DNA of 64,000 nt. Source: Bauldia sp963759235. GTDB taxonomy: Bacteria; Pseudomonadota; Alphaproteobacteria; Rhizobiales; Kaistiaceae. Below, piece by piece: positions 16,008-24,224 of the stretch. A model generated the notes under the pieces. It saw only the letters and a list, made by a program, of their open reading frames with translations, was not told the origin of the DNA and did no database searches. Each line of letters opens with the position of its first letter. The first letter of the stretch is position 1. Location of the stretch: NCBI GenBank assembly GCA_963759235.1, contig CAVWYO010000009.1, positions 186,001 through 250,000 of the forward strand, in the 5' to 3' direction. Made by a program: the position numbers and the translations under genes.

Positions 16008-16315
16008 GTGTCCAACTCCTTCTCCACTTCGATTCGATAGTTTTCCAGCGCGTCCGTCCAGAAGCGGTCGAGCCAGGCGCGAAGCGCGCCGAGGCCGGCA
16101 GGATCGATCCGGTAGACCCGCCGAGTGCCCTCGGCGTGATCGCGGACGAGGCCCGCCGACTTCAGAACCTGGAGGTGCTGAGAGACCGCGGGCCGGCTCA
16201 CCGGCAGGCCGCGGCCGAGTGCGCCGACGGGCTGCGGACCGGCGGCGAGCCTTTCGAAAATGGCGCGTCGCGTCGGGTCGGCGAGGGCGGCAAGAGCACG
16301 GTCTGAGTTAGCCAT
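16004..16315 (-). CDS. ArsR-family transcriptional repressor
   Basis: 103 residues. A winged helix: LAALADPTRRAIFERLAAGPQPVGALGRGLPVSRPAVSQHLQVLKSAGLVRDHAEGTRRVYRIDPAGLGALRAWLDRFW. The DPTRR...RPAVSQHLQVL signature is of the ArsR subfamily that travels with SRPBCC proteins and lacks metal-binding cysteines. First gene of a two-gene operon; its start codon lies within a large symmetric dyad (16307-16339), probably its own operator. Confidence 0.88.
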   Translation of the reverse strand: MANSDRALAALADPTRRAIFERLAAGPQPVGALGRGLPVSRPAVSQHLQVLKSAGLVRDHAEGTRRVYRIDPAGLGALRAWLDRFWTDALENYRIEVEKELDT

Positions 16316-16339
16316 TACTTACCGTAAGCCATGACTAAC
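16307..16339. promoter_or_regulatory. 33-bp symmetric operator-like dyad over the arsR start
   Basis: Nested inverted repeats share one centre at 16323: the inner CTTAC-C-GTAAG (16318-16328) and the outer GTTAG (16307-16311) / CTAAC (16335-16339). The arsR ATG (16313-16315) is inside the dyad, so a bound dimer would block both transcription and translation start. Binding is inferred from position and symmetry. Confidence 0.6.
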
Positions 16340-16360
16340 CTTGTTCTCAAGGGCCGATGG

Positions 16361-17005
16361 TTACGGCATCGGCGACGGACGGCTCGGGGCCATCTCCATC
16401 GGCGCGTCCTCGATCAGCGGATGCTTCGCAAGGAGATCGGCGTAGTACATCAAATTACGCGCGGTCTTGGCCGCCATCTCGCCGACCGCCCGGTTCTTCA
16501 GCCGGCGCTCGCGATCCGTCTTGGGGTCGAAGCCCACCTCGCCGACCCAGTAGGTGCAGCACTGCGGTGGAAGGGTGAAGTTCATGAAGGTCAGAACCTC
16601 CATGATCCCGGCGAGAACCGCCTGGGCGCCGTCCTCGCTGCCGGTGATGACGACGCCGGCGACCTTGTTGAGGAGATCGCTGCGGCCGGCGTGAGCCTCC
16701 TCGTCGAAGGCGTCCATCCGCTCGATCACCCGCTGGATCAGGCTCGACCGGCCACCCCACCAGATCGGCGTGGCGATGATCAGGATGTTCGCCTTTCTCA
16801 GCTTGTCGGCGATTTCCGGCCAGTCGTCGTCGTCGCTCTCCCGGAAGCCGAGCCCGACGGGAATATTTCGGTCGGCGAGGCGAACGCTCTCCGCCTCGAC
16901 TTCGCCGTACTTCCCCATCTCATCAAGGACTATCGCGGTCACCTCGTCGGTGTTCGAGATATCCGGCCCGTGCTTCAATGATGCGTTCAGAACCAGGACC
17001 TTCAT
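16361..17005 (-). CDS. flavodoxin-family NAD(P)H-dependent oxidoreductase
   Basis: 214 residues from MKVLVLNASLKHG, preceded by AAGGAGGG. The N-terminal NASL loop and ILIIATPIWWGGRSSLIQRVIERMDAF are the FMN-binding and dimer motifs of the NADPH-dependent FMN reductase fold; VVITGSEDGAQAVLAGIM continues it. Soluble FMN protein; the electron acceptor is unknown. The 315 nt upstream of it, up to the marC homologue at 17321, contain divergent promoters and no gene I can support. Confidence 0.8.
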   Translation of the reverse strand: MKVLVLNASLKHGPDISNTDEVTAIVLDEMGKYGEVEAESVRLADRNIPVGLGFRESDDDDWPEIADKLRKANILIIATPIWWGGRSSLIQRVIERMDAFDEEAHAGRSDLLNKVAGVVITGSEDGAQAVLAGIMEVLTFMNFTLPPQCCTYWVGEVGFDPKTDRERRLKNRAVGEMAAKTARNLMYYADLLAKHPLIEDAPMEMAPSRPSPMP

Positions 17006-17320
17006 CGTTGCCCTCCTTGACTGTCCCGCGCTGGGGCGGCCGCTATGGCGCGGCGCGACTTTCCCCGAAGGCCGGAACAAGGGCAAAGCAAATCTCATTG
17101 ATGGTGGCCGGGAAGCGGGTTCTCTCCGGCGTGAACGGGCCGTGTACCCAGATCCGGACCAGGCTGCGGACCGGCACCAACGCGTGGTCAACCAATCTTA
17201 AGCGCTATCGGGGCAGAGTGCGGTGCCTGCCTCCGCCTTTGCTTTTGGCCGGCGTCAGGCGTTCCATGGCGTAATCGCGACCCGGGCCACCGCCCGTCGC
17301 CGCGGTGGCGGAGATTTACG

Positions 17321-17983
17321 ATGTCGGTTCAAATCCAGGACACCGTCAACGAGTTCGTCATGATGTGGGTGCTGATCGATCCGATCGGCACGCTACCCAT
17401 CTTCCTGATGGTTACCGGCCGCATGAAGCCCGAGCATCGTTCGATGATCGCAGTACGGTCGGTGCTGATTGCCGGAGCGGTCCTGACATTCTTTCTGATC
17501 GGCGGCCAACTGCTCCTCAATGCTCTCGGCATTCCGCTCGCCAGCTTTCAGATCGCCGGCGGCATGGTGCTGTTCCTCTTTGCCCTGACGATGATCTTCG
17601 GGCCGCCAAAATCGGAACAGGAAGTGGAGGAGGTGGCGGAGGCGGAGACCATCGAGCGGGCCCGGAGCGTGGCGGTGTTTCCGCTCGCCATTCCGGCGAT
17701 CGCCAGCCCCGGGGCGATGCTGGGCGCTGTTCTTCTCAACGACACCGATTACCTGTCACCGCTCGACACGGTGATCAACCTCGCCACGACGTGGTCGCTG
17801 CTCGGCATCACCCTTGCGCTGATGTTCATGGCGAAGCCGATTGTCAGGGCCATCGGCGATTCGGGTGTCAGCGTCCTCAGCCGGATCATGGGGCTGATCC
17901 TCGCCGCGGTCGCGGTCGACAGCGTCCTCGTGGCGATCTCTCAATTCTTCAAGATCAGCGGCATCAGTCACAGCATCATGTGA
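17321..17983 (+). CDS. MarC family membrane protein
   Basis: 220 residues with six membrane helices. MWVLIDPIGTLPIFLMVT at the N-terminus and the internal repeat around VAVFPLAIPAIASPGAMLGAVLL are the paired MarC motifs (two similar halves, each with D/P-rich re-entrant loops). The charged loop SEQEVEEVAEAETIER lies between helices 3 and 4. Inner-membrane protein of unknown transport role; the earlier link of MarC to multidrug resistance is not established. Confidence 0.85.
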   Translation: MSVQIQDTVNEFVMMWVLIDPIGTLPIFLMVTGRMKPEHRSMIAVRSVLIAGAVLTFFLIGGQLLLNALGIPLASFQIAGGMVLFLFALTMIFGPPKSEQEVEEVAEAETIERARSVAVFPLAIPAIASPGAMLGAVLLNDTDYLSPLDTVINLATTWSLLGITLALMFMAKPIVRAIGDSGVSVLSRIMGLILAAVAVDSVLVAISQFFKISGISHSIM

Positions 17984-17993
17984 GCGCCGACAC

Positions 17994-18746
17994 TCAGATC
18001 ACGTCGCCGAGCCCCTGTGCGATCAGGAAGATGCCGATGGCGAACACCAGAGCGTAGATCGCTTGATAGAAGACCTTCGGGTTGATGCGCTTGACCAAGT
18101 ACACCCCGAAAAAGGTTGCCGGGATCGAGATTGGCAGCAGGATCGCCGAGCTTAAGAGGTTCTCGGGGTTGAATTGGCCCAGGAAGAAATAGGGGACGAC
18201 CTTCACCGCGTTGACGATGGCAAAGAAGATCACCGCGGTTCCGGCGAACAGGCGGGGAGGCAACCTGAGCGGTGCCGCGTAGACCTGATAGGGCGGGCCG
18301 CCGGCATGGCTGACGAAACTGGTGAAACCGGTCACCGCTCCCCAGAACACCCCTTTGGCCCGATTGAGTGCATGCGGCGTGATAGTGTCGCGGCGGCGAA
18401 GCCAGTAGTTGAGGGCAAAGGCGACGGACACGATTCCGACGATCAGCCGGATTTCGCCTTCGGTGACCCATGAGGCGGTCGCCCAGGCGATGCCGATGCC
18501 GATCAGAGCTCCCGGTAGCATGATCTTGAGCAAGGTGGCGTCCCACTCCCACCAATAGGAATAGACGGCGACCATGTCGCTGAGGACCAGAATGGGAAGG
18601 GTGATGCCGGCCGCTTGAACCGGCGATATGGCAATCGACAGGATGGGGACGGTGAGCAGGCCGACGACGCCAAAGCCGCCCTTGGCAAGGCCGAGGATGA
18701 TCATCGCCGGAATCGCGGCGGCATAGAACCAGGGGTCGTCGATCAT
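17994..18746 (-). CDS. TauE/SafE family anion transporter-like protein
   Basis: 250 residues, eight hydrophobic segments, starting MIDDPWFYAAAIPAMIILGLAKGGFGVVGLLTVPIL. The first-repeat motif LAKGGFG..G and the second-repeat GFTSFVSHAGGPPYQVY are characteristic of the TauE/SafE (DUF81) family, which export sulphite, sulphoacetate or related anions. No sulphur genes are adjacent, so the substrate is open. It converges on the MarC gene with 10 nt between stops. Confidence 0.85.
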   Translation of the reverse strand: MIDDPWFYAAAIPAMIILGLAKGGFGVVGLLTVPILSIAISPVQAAGITLPILVLSDMVAVYSYWWEWDATLLKIMLPGALIGIGIAWATASWVTEGEIRLIVGIVSVAFALNYWLRRRDTITPHALNRAKGVFWGAVTGFTSFVSHAGGPPYQVYAAPLRLPPRLFAGTAVIFFAIVNAVKVVPYFFLGQFNPENLLSSAILLPISIPATFFGVYLVKRINPKVFYQAIYALVFAIGIFLIAQGLGDVI

Positions 18747-18872
18747 CGATGCGCGAGGGTGTGAGAAAAGGCAGGCGGGCGAGACTAGCCGGGACAATGA
18801 TACTCCGCACCACAGGCAGCCGACAACCGCGCTACAATCACGCAGAAGCCGGGCGGTAGAGGAAAGAAGCCA

Positions 18873-19658
18873 ATGTTGCTCGACAACAAGGTTGCCATCG
18901 TCACCGGCGGTGCGCGGGGCATCGGCTACGCCATCGTCCGGCGCTTTCTCGAAGAAGGTGGCCGCGTCGTCATCGCCGATATCGACGACAACGCAGGTGC
19001 GCGCGCCGCCGAGGAGCTCGCCGTGTTCGGGCCGGTGCGCTTCGTCGAATGCGACGTCGGCGAGCGGCTCGACGTGCGGAACATGATCGCGGCGACGCTC
19101 GACGCTTTCGGCGACATCGACGTGCTTGTCAACAACGCCGCGATCCTCGCCGAGGCCGATTTCCTCAGCCTGGACGAGACGGATTTCGATCGGGTCCTGC
19201 GTGTCAATCTGAAGGGAACGTTCCTGTGCTCCCAGGCCGCGGCGCGCCACATGGTCGAGCGGATCACGGCCGGCGGCAGCCCCGGCGCCATCGTCAATCT
19301 GTCGTCGGTCAACGCGATCTTCGCGATCGCCAACCAGGTTCCCTATTCGGTCTCCAAGGGCGGCATCAACCAGCTCACCAAGGTGATGGCGCTTTCCCTC
19401 GCGCCGCACGGCATCCGGGTCAATGCCATCGGCCCCGGCTCGATCGCGACGGAAATGCTGGACGCCGTCATGGCGAACCCCGAAGGGCGGCAGCGGGTCC
19501 TGTCGCGGACGCCGCTCGGGCGGATCGGCGAGCCGAAGGAGATCGCGGCGGTTGCCGCTTTCCTCGCCTCCGACGAGGCGAGCTACATCACCGGCCAGAC
19601 GATCTATGCCGACGGCGGCCGGCTGCCGCTGAACTACACGGTGGCGGTCCGCGAATAG
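18873..19658 (+). CDS. short-chain dehydrogenase/reductase
   Basis: 261 residues with the classical SDR marks: TGGARGIGYAI (NAD(P) binding, about 10-20), ADIDD after the second strand (acidic, so NAD-preferring), NNAA (86-89 region), catalytic Ser in NLSSVNA, and YSVSK (Tyr and Lys). The C-terminal YITGQTIYADGG is usual. Substrate unknown. GGAAAGAAG lies just upstream of the ATG. Confidence 0.9.
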   Translation: MLLDNKVAIVTGGARGIGYAIVRRFLEEGGRVVIADIDDNAGARAAEELAVFGPVRFVECDVGERLDVRNMIAATLDAFGDIDVLVNNAAILAEADFLSLDETDFDRVLRVNLKGTFLCSQAAARHMVERITAGGSPGAIVNLSSVNAIFAIANQVPYSVSKGGINQLTKVMALSLAPHGIRVNAIGPGSIATEMLDAVMANPEGRQRVLSRTPLGRIGEPKEIAAVAAFLASDEASYITGQTIYADGGRLPLNYTVAVRE

Positions 19659-19780
19659 CCTGCCTGACGACGGATTTGAGAATGGCGGGGACTGCTGACA
19701 ATATGCTGTCAGCAGCGCCTCGGTAGTCTCCACTCGAAGTCGCACGGCGAGCGTGCGACTCACACCAAGGAGACTGGAAA

Positions 19781-20155
19781 ATGAAGCATTTTGTCCCGGC
19801 GAACGCCGCCGTCTGGTTCGAAATCCCGGTCAGCGACATGGACCGCTCCAAGGCCTTCTACGGCGCGGTTCTCGACACCGAACTGAAGGACGACGATACG
19901 GGGCCGAACCCGATGGCCGTCTTCCCGGCCGAGAGCGGCACCGGCGTCGCCGGCCATCTCCACCCGGGCAAGCCGGCGCCGTCGGGAACCGGCAACACCA
20001 TCCATCTCGCCGCTCCCGCGCCGCTCGAGGCGGCGCTCGACCGGGTCCGCGCCGGCGGCGGCACGGTGCTGAGCGAGGTGATCACCATCCCGGCCGGCCG
20101 CTTCGCCTATTGCCTGGATCCGGACGGCAACAGCTTCGGTCTGTTCGGGCGTTGA
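19781..20155 (+). CDS. VOC-family protein (glyoxalase-like)
   Basis: 124 residues: WFEIPVSDMDRSKAFYGAVLDTEL at the N-terminus and GRFAYCLDPDGNSFGLFG at the C-terminus are the two ends of a vicinal-oxygen-chelate fold. The GHLHP and CLDPDGN segments supply possible metal ligands. It lies 6 nt upstream of a YafY-type regulator, so the two are co-transcribed. AAGGAGA precedes the start. Substrate unknown. Confidence 0.88.
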   Translation: MKHFVPANAAVWFEIPVSDMDRSKAFYGAVLDTELKDDDTGPNPMAVFPAESGTGVAGHLHPGKPAPSGTGNTIHLAAPAPLEAALDRVRAGGGTVLSEVITIPAGRFAYCLDPDGNSFGLFGR

Positions 20156-20161
20156 TCCGCG

Positions 20162-20845
20162 ATGCGCCGCGCCGACCGGCTGTTTGAGATCATCCAGCGG
20201 TTGCGCGGTGGCCGATTGGTCACCGCGCAGCGGCTTGCCGAGCAGCTCGAGGTGTCGGTCCGCACGGTCTACCGCGATATTCGCGATTTGCAGGCCTCGG
20301 GCGTGCCGATCGACGGAGCGGCCGGGGTCGGCTATCTGCTCCGGCCCGGCTACGACCTGCCACCGCTCATGTTCATGCCTTCGGAGATCGAGGCTCTGAT
20401 CGTCGGAGCCCGCATGGTGGAGGCGTGGGCCGGTCGCGCCCTCGCCGCGGCCGCCACCGAAGCCCTGGTCAAGATCGGCGCGGTGGTGCCGGCCGAGCGG
20501 ATGAGGGTCGCCGAGCGGGTGCCGATCTTTGCCAATGGCTTCCGGGTGCAGGAGGCCGAGCGACGCAACCTCGACGATTTCACCAAGGCGATCGACGAGC
20601 GCTTGAAGGTCCGCTTCGCCTATCGCGATGCGGACGGCGGCGACACCGAACGGACGGTGTGGCCGCTGGCGCTGCACTTCTGGGGCCAGGTCTGGACGCT
20701 GGCCGCCTGGTGCGAGCTGCGCGACGATTTCAGGACGTTTCGCGTCGATCGCGCCGAGTCGGTTGGCCTCGCCGAGGAACGGTTCCCGCGCATCGAAGGG
20801 CGGACGCTCAACGACTACCTCGGCCGGATGACGCGATCGCCCTGA
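20162..20845 (+). CDS. YafY-type regulator (HTH_11 + WYL domain)
   Basis: 227 residues. RRADRLFEIIQRLRGGRLVTAQRLAEQLEVSVRTVYRDIRDLQASGVPIDGAAGVGYLLRPGYDLPPLMF is the winged HTH_11 domain common in YafY regulators; the C-terminal half (VRFAYRDADGGDTERTVWPLALHFWGQVWTLAAWCELRDDFRTFRVDRAES) is a WYL-type ligand-binding domain in which LHF.GQVWTLAAWC replaces the canonical W-Y-L. It probably regulates its own operon with the VOC protein. Confidence 0.88.
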   Translation: MRRADRLFEIIQRLRGGRLVTAQRLAEQLEVSVRTVYRDIRDLQASGVPIDGAAGVGYLLRPGYDLPPLMFMPSEIEALIVGARMVEAWAGRALAAAATEALVKIGAVVPAERMRVAERVPIFANGFRVQEAERRNLDDFTKAIDERLKVRFAYRDADGGDTERTVWPLALHFWGQVWTLAAWCELRDDFRTFRVDRAESVGLAEERFPRIEGRTLNDYLGRMTRSP

Positions 20846-20847
20846 GC

Positions 20848-21558
20848 CTATCCGTCGTCCTCCGCCTGGTCGGCTCCCTTCATCGACTTGAGCTTGGCGA
20901 AGACTGCGTCGGCCTCGATTTCAGCCTCGCGCTCGGCGCTCTTGGCAGACGGTGCGGCAGCAAAGGCGCCGGCCGGCGTCGCGGTCTGATCGGCGGGAAG
21001 CAGCGTCGCTCCGCCGTGGGCCGGTTCCGGCTGCGGCGAGAGCTTGGCCGCCTTCTCCACTTCGAAGTCGAGGTCGAGTTGGCTGCATAGCCCGAGCGTC
21101 ACCGGATCCATCGGCGTCAGGTTGTTGGCGTTCCAATGCGTGCGATTGCGGATCGCGTCGATGGTCGGCTTGGTGGTGCCGACCAGCCGCATGATCTGGG
21201 CGTCCTTCAACTCGGGATGGTTGCGCAGCAGCCAGAGGATGGCGTTGGGGCGATCCTGCCGGCGGGAGACCGGCGTGTAGCGCGGTCCTTTTCGTTTGGC
21301 GAGCGGGACGCGGACCTTGCTGTCGGCCATCTTGAGGCGATAGTTGGGATCAGCCTGGGCCTTTTCGACCTCCTCGCGCGTCAATTGGCCGGTCAGTATC
21401 GGGTCAAGGCCCTTGATGGTGATCGCCGATTCGCCGTCGGCGATCGCCGCTACCTCCAGGGGATGCAGCTTGCAGAAATCGGCGATCTGCTCGAACGACA
21501 GCGACGTGTTGTCGACCAGCCAGACGGCGGTCGCCTTGGGCATCAGTGGCGTGCTCAT
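20848..21558 (-). CDS. trcR: cell-cycle transcriptional regulator TrcR (DUF1013)
   Basis: 236 residues. MSTPLMPKATAVWLVDNTSLSFEQIADFCKLHPLEVAAIADGE is the family N-terminus, with PRYTPVSRRQDRPNAILWLLRNHPELKDAQIMRLVGTTKPTIDAIRNRTHWNANNLTPMDPVTLGLCSQ holding a helix-turn-helix-like region. DUF1013 proteins are alphaproteobacterial and linked to the CtrA/CcrM cell-cycle circuit. The C-terminal 60 residues are a low-complexity A/E/K tail. A GATTC (CcrM site) lies just upstream of the start. Confidence 0.88.
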   Translation of the reverse strand: MSTPLMPKATAVWLVDNTSLSFEQIADFCKLHPLEVAAIADGESAITIKGLDPILTGQLTREEVEKAQADPNYRLKMADSKVRVPLAKRKGPRYTPVSRRQDRPNAILWLLRNHPELKDAQIMRLVGTTKPTIDAIRNRTHWNANNLTPMDPVTLGLCSQLDLDFEVEKAAKLSPQPEPAHGGATLLPADQTATPAGAFAAAPSAKSAEREAEIEADAVFAKLKSMKGADQAEDDG

Positions 21559-21767
21559 AAACCTCTCCCGGCTGCTCCGCCGAGATTCGGCCGACGAAGC
21601 CTTTCCTCCACAATCGGATGATGGGGATAGCCGCTATATAGGCCGCGTCGGCGCCGGAAGCAAATCGATGCTTCCGACATTGATGTTTCGGGCTGGCGTC
21701 GGCACTGGCCGAACGCGTTCGACGAGAACCCGCCCGATCGTCTGGCTGGCGCGTTTGCCACCGGCGC

Positions 21768-22778
21768 CTAGTCCTCGACGAGGGTCAGCACGATTCGGCC
21801 GATATGGTCGCCGGCATCCATGCGCAGATGCGCGTCGGCGGCGCGGGCGAGCGGGTAGGTCGAGCCGACCACCGGAGCGATCTTGCGGGCTTCGAACAAC
21901 GGCCAGAGCTTCTCGTGCAGCGTCGTTGCTATCCTCGCTTTGAAGGCGACCGACTGCGGCCTCAGCGTCGAGCCGGTGTGCCACAGGCGTTTCACCATCA
22001 GGCGGCGGATATCGACCTCGGATCGCGCGCCGTGCTGCACGGCGATCTGGACGATGCGCGCCTCTATGGCGGCGGCCTCGTAGTTCCGGTTGACGTAGTC
22101 GCCGCCGACCATGTCGAGAATCACGTTGGCGCCGGCGCCGCCGGTCGCGTGCTTGACCACCTCGACGAAATCCTCGGTCGTGTAATTGATCGCCACGTCC
22201 GCGCCGAGCTTGCGGCAGGCGTCGCATTTCTCGAGGCTGCCGGAGGTGGTGATGACCCGCGCCCCGGCGGCCTTGGCGAGCTGGATGGCGCTGGTGCCGA
22301 TCCCGGACGTCCCGCCATGGATGAGGATCGTGTCGCCGACGGAAAGGCGGCCGCGCTCCATGATGCTCGGCCAGATGGTGAAGAAGGTCTCCGGCACCGC
22401 CGCCGCTTCGCGCATCGAAAAGCCCTTCGGCGCGGGCAGGGCGTTGGTCTCGTGGACTTTGGCGAATTCGGCATAGCCGCCGCCGGGCAGAAGGGCGCAG
22501 ACAGCGTCACCGACCGCGAACCTGGTCGCCGCCGGGCCAAGCGCCGCGACGATGCCGGCGACTTCGAGGCCGGGCACATCCGCCGGGGCGCCGGGCGGCG
22601 GCGGATACTGGCCGCGACGCTGCATGATGTCGGGCCGGTTGACGCCGGCGGCGTGGACCCGCACCAGAATCTCGCCCTCGCCGGGTTGCGGCAAGGGACG
22701 CCGGGCGGGGACCAGCACTTCCGGTCCGCCGGGAGCCTTGATGACGATTGCCGTCATGGTGTCTGGAAGCACGGCCAT
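21768..22778 (-). CDS. NAD(P)H-quinone oxidoreductase (zeta-crystallin/PIG3 type)
   Basis: 336 residues. MTAIVIKAPGGPEVLVPARRPLPQPGEGEILVRVHAAGVNRPDIMQRRGQYPPPPGAPADVPGLEVAG and TILIHGGTSGIGTSAIQLAKAAGARVITTSGS are the MDR fold with a Rossmann GGxSGIG loop and no zinc ligands. It probably reduces quinones with NADPH. The spacer between its 3' end and trcR (21559-21767) holds nothing I can name. Confidence 0.88.
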   Translation of the reverse strand: MAVLPDTMTAIVIKAPGGPEVLVPARRPLPQPGEGEILVRVHAAGVNRPDIMQRRGQYPPPPGAPADVPGLEVAGIVAALGPAATRFAVGDAVCALLPGGGYAEFAKVHETNALPAPKGFSMREAAAVPETFFTIWPSIMERGRLSVGDTILIHGGTSGIGTSAIQLAKAAGARVITTSGSLEKCDACRKLGADVAINYTTEDFVEVVKHATGGAGANVILDMVGGDYVNRNYEAAAIEARIVQIAVQHGARSEVDIRRLMVKRLWHTGSTLRPQSVAFKARIATTLHEKLWPLFEARKIAPVVGSTYPLARAADAHLRMDAGDHIGRIVLTLVED

Positions 22779-22878
22779 GTTCGGGATTCCCTTGCCCGAT
22801 CCGATCTAGCCGCTTGCCCGGGCCATGACAATTGTACCGGCCTGAAATAGCCTTTCGGGCGGGAGGAGGAGGAGAGCC

Positions 22879-23070
22879 ATGCCGCTAGTCGACGAGGACC
22901 TGCCGAAGAAGAAGCCGAAACACGAGGTCGGCGAGGATTTGTCAAGCCTCTCGCTCGACGAACTCACCGAGCGTATCGGGCTTTTGAAGGCGGAGATCGC
23001 GCGGATCGAGGAGTCGATCACCCTCAAACGCTCCAGCGCCGATACGGCCGCCTCTTTCTTCAAACGGTGA
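22879..23070 (+). CDS. DUF1192 family protein
   Basis: 63 residues: KKKPKHEVGEDLSSLSLDELTERIGLLKAEIARIEESITLKRSSADTAASFFKR. The lysine-rich start, the L..L..RI..L..EI.RIE helix and the ASFFKR end are DUF1192 traits, a small alphaproteobacterial coiled coil often found close to rcdA. GGAGGAGGAG precedes the ATG. Function unknown. Confidence 0.85.
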   Translation: MPLVDEDLPKKKPKHEVGEDLSSLSLDELTERIGLLKAEIARIEESITLKRSSADTAASFFKR

Positions 23071-23149
23071 GACGAGCCGCCGAACTGTTCCCGAAATGAG
23101 ACAGTTCGCCAAATTTTGCGGCGGTGAAGAACAAGTTCTTCTTTACTCG

Positions 23150-23164
23150 TTAACCAAAATTTAA
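23150..23164. promoter_or_regulatory. CtrA binding site (full consensus)
   Basis: TTAA (23150-23153), seven bases (ccaaaat), TTAA (23161-23164) gives the TTAA-N7-TTAA consensus for the cell-cycle regulator CtrA without a mismatch. A CcrM methylation site GATTC is 40 nt downstream (23203-23207). The site could drive the short transcript ending at 23282 and, by read-through, rcdA at 23396. Confidence 0.75.
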
Positions 23165-23189
23165 GCTTTACGAGCGCTTACTGCTGGCT

Positions 23190-23282
23190 GTCCAGTCATC
23201 TGGATTCGAGTGGCTCCTGTCCACTCTGTTTGACGCCTCCCTGTAAACTCTTCAGAGCCGCTCACCCGAGCGGCTCTTTTTT
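23190..23282 (+). ncRNA. candidate CtrA-controlled small RNA with anti-Shine-Dalgarno loop
   Basis: Downstream of the CtrA box lies a 6-bp hairpin GAGTGG (23208-23213) / CCACTC (23221-23226) whose loop CTCCTGT carries CUCCU, then an unpaired stretch with CCTCCCTG (23237-23244), then a strong terminator at 23255-23282. No start codon with a ribosome site is seen. Anti-Shine-Dalgarno loops plus a terminator are typical of trans-acting small RNAs in this order. The 5' end is estimated from the box position. Confidence 0.55.
23255..23282 (+). terminator. rho-independent terminator upstream of rcdA
   Basis: GAGCCGCTC (23255-23263), loop ACCC, GAGCGGCTC (23268-23276), followed by six T. It lies 114 nt before the rcdA start and about 185 nt after the DUF1192 stop, so it closes a separate short transcript rather than either gene. 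Confidence 0.9.
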
Positions 23283-23395
23283 GCCTTGCCTACCGGCCCC
23301 TCTCCATGAGACGACGGCACGAAGCTTGCGGATCGTGGCGGCATCCGGTCCCCGTCGGGGACGCGTTTGGTTAATTCTTGCAGAAGAAACCTCAA

Positions 23396-23929
23396 ATGGC
23401 CGACGAACAACGCGAGTCCGATCAAAGCAGGCCAACGCCGATCCGGTTTGCCGAGCGTCTTGCCGGGTCGGAGGTGTTTCGCGCGATGTTCCGCGAGGGC
23501 ATGGCGCTCGTCGAGGAGACGGCGGATTATCTCGACGGCGACGGACGCAGCGATTCGCAGCGGTTGAGCCGGGCCGGCTCGCTTGCCTATGCGACCGAAT
23601 CGATGCGGCTGACGACACGGCTGATGCAGGTGGCGTCCTGGCTGCTCCTCCAGCGCGCGGTCAACAACGGGGAGATGTCGGCCCAGCAGGCCAGCCTCGA
23701 AAAGGCCAAGGTCAAGCTGAGCGGCCTGGCGACTGCAACGGAGGGGCCGGGTTGGGACGGCTTGCCCGAGCACCTCCGGCAATTGATCGGCCGCTCCATG
23801 CGCCTTCAGGAGCGAATCCGGCGACTGGAAGGGGCGATGAACCCGGGAGAGGTATCGCCGGCCGCCGACAATCCGGTCGCCCGCCAGATCGGCCAGATCG
23901 CCCGCGCCTTCCGCGCCGTCACCAAATAG
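23396..23929 (+). CDS. rcdA: protease adaptor protein RcdA (DUF1465)
   Basis: 177 residues from the ATG at 23396; an in-frame TTG lies six codons earlier. FAERLAGSEVFRAMFREGMALVEETADYLDGDGR...LSRAGSLAYATESMRLTTRLMQVASWLLLQRAVNNGEMS is the DUF1465/RcdA three-helix bundle. In Caulobacter, RcdA is an adaptor for ClpXP degradation of CtrA and other substrates; that role is inferred here from homology. Its promoter region contains a CtrA box and a terminator of a short upstream transcript. Confidence 0.88.
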   Translation: MADEQRESDQSRPTPIRFAERLAGSEVFRAMFREGMALVEETADYLDGDGRSDSQRLSRAGSLAYATESMRLTTRLMQVASWLLLQRAVNNGEMSAQQASLEKAKVKLSGLATATEGPGWDGLPEHLRQLIGRSMRLQERIRRLEGAMNPGEVSPAADNPVARQIGQIARAFRAVTK

Positions 23930-23954
23930 ACGCCTGACGTTTGCCTGAATCGAA

Positions 23955-23977
23955 AAGGGCCCGCAACGCGGGCCCTT
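23955..23977 (-). terminator. terminator of rpmE (and possibly of rcdA)
   Basis: AAGGGCCCGC (23955-23964), loop of three, GCGGGCCCTT (23968-23977). Read on the minus strand the stem is followed by TTTTC, so it ends the rpmE transcript; it lies between two convergent genes and may act in both directions. Confidence 0.8.
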
Positions 23978-23999
23978 GGTGAACGTGATTGGCGGTTGG

Positions 24000-24224
24000 T
24001 CAGTTCCCCATCAGTCCCTTGTAGCGGTTCTTGAACCGGGAGACGCGGCCGCCGCGATCGACCAGATGCTGGCCGCCGCCCGTCCAGGCAGGATGGGTCT
24101 TCGGGTCGATGTCGAGGGTGAGCGTCGCGCCCGGCTCGCCGTAGGTCGAGCGGGTTTCATATTCGGTCCCGTCGGTCATCACGACCTTGATCGCGTGATA
24201 GTCGGGGTGGATGTCTTTCTTCAT
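24000..24224 (-). CDS. rpmE: 50S ribosomal protein L31
   Basis: 74 residues: MKKDIHPDYHAIKVVMTDGTEYETRSTYG...LTLDIDPKTHPAWTGG...GRVSRFKNRYKGLMGN. The IHP.YH start, the HPAWTG motif and the RVSRFK.R end are L31. It lacks the CxxC zinc pairs, so it is the C-minus form that works without zinc. It binds the large ribosomal subunit. Encoded alone, next to a MotA/OmpA pair. Confidence 0.95.
   Translation of the reverse strand: MKKDIHPDYHAIKVVMTDGTEYETRSTYGEPGATLTLDIDPKTHPAWTGGGQHLVDRGGRVSRFKNRYKGLMGN

Noticed and set aside
17006..17320. Extension of the flavodoxin-family gene upstream to 17191
   Set aside because: The added 62 residues are Arg/Ser/Pro-rich with no domain, and the ATG at 17005 has a strong Shine-Dalgarno.
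17994..19763. Long minus-strand open frame (589 codons) beyond the TauE/SafE gene
   Set aside because: Only the first 250 codons counted from 18746 have membrane-transporter character; the part over the SDR gene is Arg/Asp/Gly-rich shadow sequence of a well-supported + strand gene.
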